Positions 23,565 through 27,891 of a stretch of 27,891 nt of DNA are shown one piece after another. The notes under the pieces were generated by a model, which worked only from the letters and a program-made list of their open reading frames with translations, was not told the origin of the DNA and searched no databases. The DNA comes from a virus. Location of the stretch: positions 1 through 27,891 of IMG/VR virus record IMGVR_UViG_3300028027_000186, one strand, 5' to 3'. Position 1 is the first letter of the stretch; each line of letters begins with the position of its first letter. The translations under genes were made by a program, and so were the position numbers.

Positions 23565-24042
23565 TTGGTTTTTTATTTTCGTTTACTTCTTCAAATGTTG
23601 ATTTTACTTTTTTTGCGGATTTAATCATTTCTATAAAATAAGAAAACATAGACTTTCCTTTGATAACTTTGAATGATTCATCTATAGAAAGTACTTCGAT
23701 ATACACAAGAACCATAGCTGTAACTTTTGTTAATGCAAATGATATCTTTGTAAAATAAATAATGAATTCATTCAATAAAGCAAAATCTACCATAAAGAAT
23801 GTAATTACTAAAAGTTGATATGTAATAAGTTTAGGAACTAAACCCATTCTCATCTTTCTACTTGTCCAATTCTTTTTTGTTTTTCGGGCTCTTATATATG
23901 CCATGATAGTATCAAGTAATATAAAAGCTCCAACAGCAAGTAAAACATATTGTATTGGTTGAAAGAATGAAAATATCATTCCAATTACAGGTAAAACATT
24001 TTGCCAAATTTGTCCTAATAAATCAATAATATGGTTCTTCAT
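23545..24042 (-). CDS. Holin-like membrane protein
   Basis: 165 aa. Hydrophobic segments lie at about residues 15-50 (likely two spans, VLPVIGMIFSFF and YVLLAVGAFILLDTIMAYI), 72-92 (LITYQLLVITFFMVDFALL) and 99-118. The basic loop RARKTKKNWTSRKMRMGLVP between spans, and IEVLSIDESFKVIKG after the last, match the phage_holin_4-type family. The C-terminus is charged and cytoplasmic. A holin opens the inner membrane at lysis time. It overlaps the HEXXH gene and is preceded by the connector gene, which is an unusual neighbour. Confidence 0.7.
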   Translation of the reverse strand: MKNHIIDLLGQIWQNVLPVIGMIFSFFQPIQYVLLAVGAFILLDTIMAYIRARKTKKNWTSRKMRMGLVPKLITYQLLVITFFMVDFALLNEFIIYFTKISFALTKVTAMVLVYIEVLSIDESFKVIKGKSMFSYFIEMIKSAKKVKSTFEEVNENKKPNDTEIR

Positions 24043-24092
24043 TTTATTTTTATATCAATATTGAAAATGATTAATGTTTTTAATGATTTCAA

Positions 24093-24599
24093 TTAATAAA
24101 ATACTAAACCTGACTGCCAACCGTTTCTTGGATTAGGCTGAATAATAGAATTTGGCTGTGATTTAAATTGAGGAAATAATTCTGAATTCTCACAAAGATA
24201 TCTTACAAGACGTTTTTCATAAAATTCAGCTCTATTATCAACATTATGCAAAAGAAATCTAAATTCTTCAAAAGAAGTTGCCTCAGAATAGTCCTCTCGT
24301 TGCTTCTGTGCCCCTTTGTTGACAATTTGATTCTGAAGGAATGGTAATGTCATACTTAGACTTCTGTATGCTACATGGGGCTTTATATAATCTTGTACAA
24401 GGGTTTCTTCTGAAGGATTCAAAGTTTGCCCTGAATAAGCAAGAAGAATGTATTCATAAAAATCACTACCTAAAATATCTTGTGTATATGTTTCTTGAGC
24501 AGCAATAACATTTGGACGAATGATTTTGAAATCAATGTTTCTTGATATAGGTAGGTTATCTCTAAGATAATTTTCGGATGTTAATAGTATATCTGTCAT
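24093..24599 (-). CDS. Head-tail connector / adaptor, DUF6712-like
   Basis: 168 aa. The helical pattern (ENYLRDNLPISRNID, RPNVIAAQETYTQDILGSDF, residues 28-47; then TLVQDYIKPHVAYRSLSM, a disordered charged stretch QKQREDYSEATSFEEF and a final amphipathic helix EFYEKRLVRYL) is the pattern of the DUF6712-type connectors of Bacteroidota phages, which bind under the portal. It would form the adaptor ring. It opens the minus-strand unit that continues into the lysis genes, with a start box (complement of 24602-24617) directly upstream. Confidence 0.7.
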   Translation of the reverse strand: MTDILLTSENYLRDNLPISRNIDFKIIRPNVIAAQETYTQDILGSDFYEYILLAYSGQTLNPSEETLVQDYIKPHVAYRSLSMTLPFLQNQIVNKGAQKQREDYSEATSFEEFRFLLHNVDNRAEFYEKRLVRYLCENSELFPQFKSQPNSIIQPNPRNGWQSGLVFY

Positions 24600-24601
24600 A
24601 G

Positions 24602-24617
24602 TTTTTATTATAAATAT
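24602..24617 (-). promoter_or_regulatory. Recurrent start box, minus strand
   Basis: On the minus strand it reads ATATTTATAATAAAAA, ending 2 nt before the ATG at 24599. It fits the same consensus as the plus-strand boxes. Confidence 0.4.
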
Positions 24618-24646
24618 TAAAGGCTTTTTTAGTTTTTAGGTATATA

Positions 24647-24730
24647 CCCCCCTGTTTTTTGGTTTTTTTTGACACTCTCCTATAGTATATATAATAGGAC
24701 AGTGTTATTTTTCTCCAAAAATAAGGGGGG
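24647..24730. repeat. 84-bp nested imperfect palindrome
   Basis: Outer arms 24647-24662 and 24715-24730 pair at 14 of 16 positions (CCCCCCTGTTTTTTGG with CCAAAAATAAGGGGGG). Inner arms 24672-24683 and 24694-24705 pair at 11 of 12 (ACACTCTCCTAT with ATAGGACAGTGT). Equal 9-nt unpaired stretches separate them, so both share one dyad axis at 24688.5. Confidence 0.75.
24669..24695 (+). promoter_or_regulatory. Sigma70-like promoter, TTGACA-15-TATAAT
   Basis: Consensus -35 TTGACA at 24669-24674 and -10 TATAAT at 24690-24695, with a 15-nt spacer (short). It sits within the central palindrome, so a protein bound to the dyad would cover it. Bacteroidota hosts usually use a TTTG / TAnnTTTG type, so this may be chance or a signal for a different polymerase. 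Confidence 0.35.
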
Positions 24731-24739
24731 TTTGAATAA

Positions 24740-24847
24740 ATGCATAATAAAGCAATACACTTTACTATGATAGTAACACTTCTAAAGAACTTTAAGTGCG
24801 CATTTGTTAAATATTTGTTAAATTTATTAAAAAGTATAAATTTTTGA
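24740..24847 (+). CDS. Possible 35-aa hydrophobic small protein
   Basis: ATG at 24740, 9 nt after AAGGGGGG, the only clear Shine-Dalgarno-like purine stretch seen before a start in the window. It reads MHNKAIHFTMIVTLLKNFKC, then AFVKYLLNLLKSINF, stop TGA. It is basic and amphipathic or membrane-seeking. A promoter-like pair lies upstream and a terminator at 24909, so the region could be a self-contained small unit. The ORF is short and may be chance, and a non-coding RNA is the alternative. Confidence 0.25.
   Translation: MHNKAIHFTMIVTLLKNFKCAFVKYLLNLLKSINF
24762..24776. repeat. TTACTA-TGA-TAGTAA dyad
   Basis: A perfect 6-bp inverted repeat with a 3-nt centre. It is followed at 24777-24798 by a second dyad (CACTT...AAAG with CTTTAAGTG). 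Both are operator-sized. Confidence 0.45.
24802..24830 (+). repeat. Three tandem ATTTRTTAA words
   Basis: ATTTGTTAA at 24802 and 24813, ATTTATTAA at 24822. They resemble AT-rich iterons, but such words are easy to find by chance in DNA of this composition. ATTTGTTAC also forms the dyad at 27458-27486. Confidence 0.35.
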
Positions 24848-24908
24848 AAAGTTGTGCATATTTATATATGTATGAAGTAATATATGTGTTTGTTTTAATT
24901 AATGTTTA

Positions 24909-24941
24909 GCCCCGAAGGGTAATTGCTTCGGGGTTTTTTTT
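24909..24941 (+). terminator. Terminator upstream of the primase-helicase gene
   Basis: CCCCGAAG (24910-24917) pairs with CTTCGGGG (24926-24933), followed by T8. No plus-strand gene longer than 35 codons lies before it, so it ends either a small transcript or a leader. Confidence 0.85.
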
Positions 24942-24972
24942 AAAATAGCATATAACTTTTTACAATAAACAT

Positions 24973-24988
24973 ATATTTATAAAAAAAC
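24973..24988 (+). promoter_or_regulatory. Recurrent ATATTTATA start box
   Basis: ATATTTATAAAAAAAC lies 19 nt before the primase-helicase ATG and after the terminator. It is a likely transcription start area for that gene. Confidence 0.4.
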
Positions 24989-24991
24989 ATT

Positions 24992-27379
24992 ATGAAACAC
25001 AAAGTATTATTTAACCTCAAAAACAAATTAACATCAAAGCCAACTGACAATCAACAAGCAACTATTGTAATGAATTTGAAAACTCCTTTAGAAGTTACAG
25101 TAGCTGAATTAAAAGATTATATTGAACAAGGATATGCTTATGCTCCTTCAGAATTTAAAGATAATCATAACAAAGGTGAAAAATGGATTTCACAATCTAT
25201 TTTCTGTTTAGATTTTGATTCAGGTATAGCTCCTGAAGAAGTTTTATCTGATTTACTTGATAAATATGGTGTAAAACCTAATCATATGTACTCTACATTT
25301 TCAGATTCACCTGAAAAAAGAAAGTTTAGGGTTATAATTGCATTAAATGATGTAATAACTTGTAATGAAACAAGAAAAATTATTCAAGAAGGTTTGATTG
25401 CGTTATTTAAAGATAGCAATGGAGAAATTCTTGCGGATAAAGCTTGTAAAAATGCAGGCAGATATTTCCTCCCTGGGAAGAAAAAGATTATGTTCCAAGA
25501 TGAAGAATTAAATTCTTTAGATACTATTTTATCTTTAGCTTCTTCAGCATTGGTTACTAAAGATGGTGGCAGAACAAGAACTATAAATAAGAGTACATAT
25601 AAAAAATATGAAACCAATCAAGAACAATATAGAGATTTCAATTATGATTTAGTATACAATAGAATTCAAATCTTTCGTGATTTTGTTGATGGTAAACATT
25701 TAAAGTATGATATCATTTTTCCATTAGCTACAAATATGATTAATATCTATGGTGGTGAAAAATGGATGAAATCAAAAATGAATGAATTAAACAAAGCAGG
25801 TTTAACTCGTTATAATGATGTAGACTTCAATACATTTGCTTTTGCTAAAAGAGCTAACTATGCTCCAACTCGCCTTGAAAACTTTTCACCGTATTTTGAA
25901 GATGCTGAATATCTAAATTTGATTGAAGCTTCAAAATTTGAAAGAGGTTTGATTACTCAAATTGAAGAAATTAATTTATTAACTTTACAAGAAGCAGAAA
26001 TGATTTTCGAAACAGAATTCCAAAAAGCATTAGAAGCTGAATCAGGTATCTTTGTATTAAAAATTCCAACAGGATTAGGTAAGACAAATGCGCTAAAAAA
26101 ATTGAAAGATGTAACCTTGGCATTGAATACTCATAAGTTGAAAGATGAATTGAAACAGGAAATGGAACATCCTTATTATGAAACTTCTGAACTTCCTAAT
26201 TTTAGTGAGGATATTAAAAAAGAAATTGAATATTTATATTCTGTAGGATTACATAAGAAAGCTGTTGCAAAAATGTTTGAAATTGCAAAGAACAAAGGAA
26301 ACAAATATAATTTGATAGATGCAGCTTCTGCTAATCAATATGTAAATTCTTTAAACAATGCAAGCAAAACTGATAAAGTTATAATTACAACACATCAAAA
26401 AGCATTATTCAGTAGTTTCAAACATGACACTATTATTTTTGATGAATGCCCAATGAAATCTCTTATGACAATAAATAATATTTCTATGGATGATTTATTC
26501 AAAATCAAAAATGATGAAATGCTTGCGCCTGTTTATGAGTTCTTAAATAATCTTCAAGCAGGAATTTTAACAGATATTCCTTTATTTCCTGTAATAGATT
26601 ATGACTACATGACTAAATTTATCATTGAGAATAATATTAAATCTGATTTAATTAGTTTGTTGGATGCTGAAGGAGTTTATAAAGAAACTAAAAAAGATAA
26701 AGACACTGATGATGATAGCGAAGATACTGCAATTTATTATATCACCAAAAGAGAATTGCCAAAAGTAAATAAGGTAATCATCTTATCTGCAACAGCTCCA
26801 TTATTTATTTATAAGAAATTGTTCGGAGATACAATAACTATTACAGATATCACTGATGTAGAACAAACAGGACAAATTATTCAAAATGCAACTCATAGCT
26901 ATAGTAAATCATCTACATTAAGAAGAAAGGATATTATTTCTAAAGAAGTAGATACGTTACCTGTAATTACTTTTAAAACTATGAAAAACTTTTTTAAGAA
27001 TGCTGTACAAGAAATGCATTTCGGAAATTGTGCAGGATATAATTCTTTGAAAGGAAAAGATATTGCTGTAGTAGGAACTTATCATATTAGAAATGTAGCA
27101 TACTTCTTATATGCAAAAGCTTTGGGTTATAAGCTAAAAAATTCACATAGCCTTATGTCATATCAAGAAATAGAATATAATGGCTACAGATTCAAATTTA
27201 ATACGTTTGATGATGAATTTCTAAGGAACATTCAATTGTGTTTAATAGAATCAGAACAAACACAAGCTGTAGGTAGAAGTAGAACTCTAAGAGAAAATAG
27301 CAAAGTATATTTATATTCAAACTTTCCAAGTAGACAAACAACTCAATTTAGTTCTCCTTTTAGAAAGCAATTGAAATAA
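24992..27379 (+). CDS. Primase-helicase (AEP-like primase plus SF2 helicase)
   Basis: 795 aa. The N-terminal part has FCLDFDSG (D74, D76) followed by MYSTFSDSPEKRKFRVIIAL (99-118) and later DKACKNAGRYFLPG (149-162). This is the DxD, S/T-rich and basic pattern of archaeo-eukaryotic-type primase-polymerases. The C-terminal half is a superfamily 2 helicase with Walker A KIPTGLGKT (357-365), Walker B IIFDECP (481-487), motif III-like LSATAP (598-603) and motif VI-like QAVGRSR (758-764). It would unwind and prime phage DNA. It is the only replication gene seen, has its own start box and terminator, and lies beside the dyad-rich region. Polymerisation beyond priming cannot be judged. Confidence 0.75.
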   Translation: MKHKVLFNLKNKLTSKPTDNQQATIVMNLKTPLEVTVAELKDYIEQGYAYAPSEFKDNHNKGEKWISQSIFCLDFDSGIAPEEVLSDLLDKYGVKPNHMYSTFSDSPEKRKFRVIIALNDVITCNETRKIIQEGLIALFKDSNGEILADKACKNAGRYFLPGKKKIMFQDEELNSLDTILSLASSALVTKDGGRTRTINKSTYKKYETNQEQYRDFNYDLVYNRIQIFRDFVDGKHLKYDIIFPLATNMINIYGGEKWMKSKMNELNKAGLTRYNDVDFNTFAFAKRANYAPTRLENFSPYFEDAEYLNLIEASKFERGLITQIEEINLLTLQEAEMIFETEFQKALEAESGIFVLKIPTGLGKTNALKKLKDVTLALNTHKLKDELKQEMEHPYYETSELPNFSEDIKKEIEYLYSVGLHKKAVAKMFEIAKNKGNKYNLIDAASANQYVNSLNNASKTDKVIITTHQKALFSSFKHDTIIFDECPMKSLMTINNISMDDLFKIKNDEMLAPVYEFLNNLQAGILTDIPLFPVIDYDYMTKFIIENNIKSDLISLLDAEGVYKETKKDKDTDDDSEDTAIYYITKRELPKVNKVIILSATAPLFIYKKLFGDTITITDITDVEQTGQIIQNATHSYSKSSTLRRKDIISKEVDTLPVITFKTMKNFFKNAVQEMHFGNCAGYNSLKGKDIAVVGTYHIRNVAYFLYAKALGYKLKNSHSLMSYQEIEYNGYRFKFNTFDDEFLRNIQLCLIESEQTQAVGRSRTLRENSKVYLYSNFPSRQTTQFSSPFRKQLK

Positions 27380-27426
27380 TTATAGTTCAAATAAACGATA
27401 ATTGAAAATATCATCGAATTACACGA

Positions 27427-27450
27427 TACCCTCTTCGGAGGGTTTTTTTA
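27427..27450 (+). terminator. Terminator after the primase-helicase
   Basis: ACCCTC-TTCG-GAGGGT stem (27428-27443) with UUCG loop and T7. Confidence 0.9.
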
Positions 27451-27457
27451 TTTAATT

Positions 27458-27486
27458 TGTAACAAATATATGTTAAATTTGTTACA
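27458..27486. repeat. TGTAACAAAT...ATTTGTTACA dyad
   Basis: Perfect 10-bp arms (27458-27467, 27477-27486) around a 9-nt centre, located between a terminator and the next gene's start box. It is operator-like. TAAATTTG inside it (27474-27481) fits the Bacteroidota -7 element TAnnTTTG. Confidence 0.5.
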
Positions 27487-27522
27487 TTTTTTCATTTAAA
27501 AATGATTTTTTTAAAATTACGT

Positions 27523-27538
27523 GATATTTATATTAAAA
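27523..27538 (+). promoter_or_regulatory. Recurrent start box, exact copy B
   Basis: GATATTTATATTAAAA, identical to 15037-15052 and at the same 23-nt distance from the ATG. The 3' leader AAAAGAATATTATG also matches the one before 3926. Confidence 0.5.
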
Positions 27539-27545
27539 GAATATT

Positions 27546-27845
27546 ATGATACATTTTGTCCACGTACTTAACAAACCTAAACTTGAATTACCAAAACAAG
27601 AACAACCAAAAAAACCAAAATCAATTATGAAAACAATTTTAATTATCTTTGTTTTAAGTATCTTATTAGGATTATCTACACTTGCATCCATTTATAGATT
27701 TGAATGGTATATCTCAGTAGGATTTTTCTACATACTACTAAGAGAAAGATTTGTTGATTCAATTTTAATAAGAGATAGAATTCTAATAGTAACATCACAT
27801 TTATTAGGATTACTTGCAGGAGTAATAATCGGAACACTTATATAA
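27546..27845 (+). CDS. Small membrane protein, unknown function
   Basis: 99 aa. A Lys/Pro/Gln-rich cytoplasmic N-terminus (residues 8-27, KLELPKQEQPKKPKS) is followed by hydrophobic spans at about 29-49 (MKTILIIFVLSILLGLSTLAS), 53-66 (EWYISVGFFYILLR) and 78-98 (RILIVTSHLLGLLAGVIIGTL). It is preceded by a strong dyad and a start box, so it is separately regulated. No family was recognised; it could be a second lysis-related or superinfection protein, or a host-interaction protein. Confidence 0.65.
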   Translation: MIHFVHVLNKPKLELPKQEQPKKPKSIMKTILIIFVLSILLGLSTLASIYRFEWYISVGFFYILLRERFVDSILIRDRILIVTSHLLGLLAGVIIGTLI

Positions 27846-27858
27846 AAAATTCAATACC

Positions 27859-27891
27859 ATGATAAATAAATTAATAGATGAAGTATTAGAT
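27859..27891 (+). CDS. Start of a gene cut by the window end
   Basis: ATG at 27859, 13 nt after the preceding stop, and 11 codons (MINKLIDEVLD) open to the edge. The spacing fits an operon with the membrane protein. Nothing can be said on function. Confidence 0.45.
   Translation, partial: MINKLIDEVLD

Larger units (their letters stand above)
24600..24991. other. Divergent regulatory region, 392 nt, no long gene
   Basis: Lies between the divergent connector gene (minus) and the primase-helicase gene (plus). It holds a start box for each direction, an 84-bp imperfect palindrome, a TTGACA/TATAAT promoter-like pair, further small dyads, three tandem ATTTRTTAA words, a possible 35-aa ORF and a strong terminator. 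The combination suggests a control region and possibly a replication origin. Confidence 0.6.

Noticed and set aside
1-27891. Lysogeny module, tRNA genes or insertion sequences
   Set aside because: No integrase, excisionase, repressor or transposase motifs, and no cloverleaf-like structure, were found on reading both strands. Absence applies only to this window.

Overview
The window looks like most of the genome of a tailed, siphovirus-type bacteriophage infecting a Bacteroidota host. The DNA is very AT-rich. Most gene starts are preceded by A-rich leaders with no Shine-Dalgarno sequence, which is typical of that phylum. The gene set holds recognisable virion and packaging parts: terminase small and large subunits, portal, XkdF-type prohead protease, HK97-like major capsid protein, tail tube, a tail-chaperone-like frameshift gene, tape measure, head-tail connectors and several fibre proteins. 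It also has a lysis set and a primase-helicase. I see no integrase, lysogeny repressor, tRNA, CRISPR array or insertion sequence. Family assignments rest on reading motifs by eye, without database searches.

Layout. (1) 73-5841, plus strand: two small Cys-containing proteins, a large fibre with 19 YadA-head-like 14-residue repeats, three further fibre-related or accessory proteins, a small helical protein, then TerS and TerL. (2) 5908-8764, plus: tail-terminator-like protein, a 58-aa Cys protein, an HK97-gp10-like protein, a 54-aa basic protein and a large tail protein. (3) 8874-15503, plus: a 1007-aa distal-tail/baseplate-like protein, tape measure, an overlapping pair of small membrane/coiled-coil proteins (spanin candidates) and a PD-(D/E)XK nuclease-like protein. 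(4) 19739-15571, minus: a tail-chaperone-like gene with a T9 slippery run, a four-part protease/HAD/conserved-domain/scaffold gene, major capsid protein and tail tube. (5) 19832-23029, plus: a small virion-type protein, two fibres sharing an N-terminal module, and the portal. (6) 24599-23145, minus: DUF6712-like connector, holin and an HEXXH protein. (7) 24600-24991: a regulatory or origin-like region full of dyad symmetry. (8) 24992 to the end, plus: primase-helicase, a small membrane protein and the start of another gene.

Most transcription units end in strong hairpin-plus-T-run terminators, several with UUCG loops. Many begin with a recurring ATATTTATA-type box just before the start codon. 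Head and tail genes lie in alternating inverted blocks, unlike the usual collinear siphovirus order.

The most interesting points are: the protease gene with an embedded HAD phosphatase-like domain and an apparent internal start for the scaffold; the frameshift site; a 16-nt hairpin element found twice, each time 2 nt after a stop codon, with a compensatory base pair; the dyad-rich region before the primase-helicase; and the fibre N-terminal module shared by three genes with unrelated C-termini.
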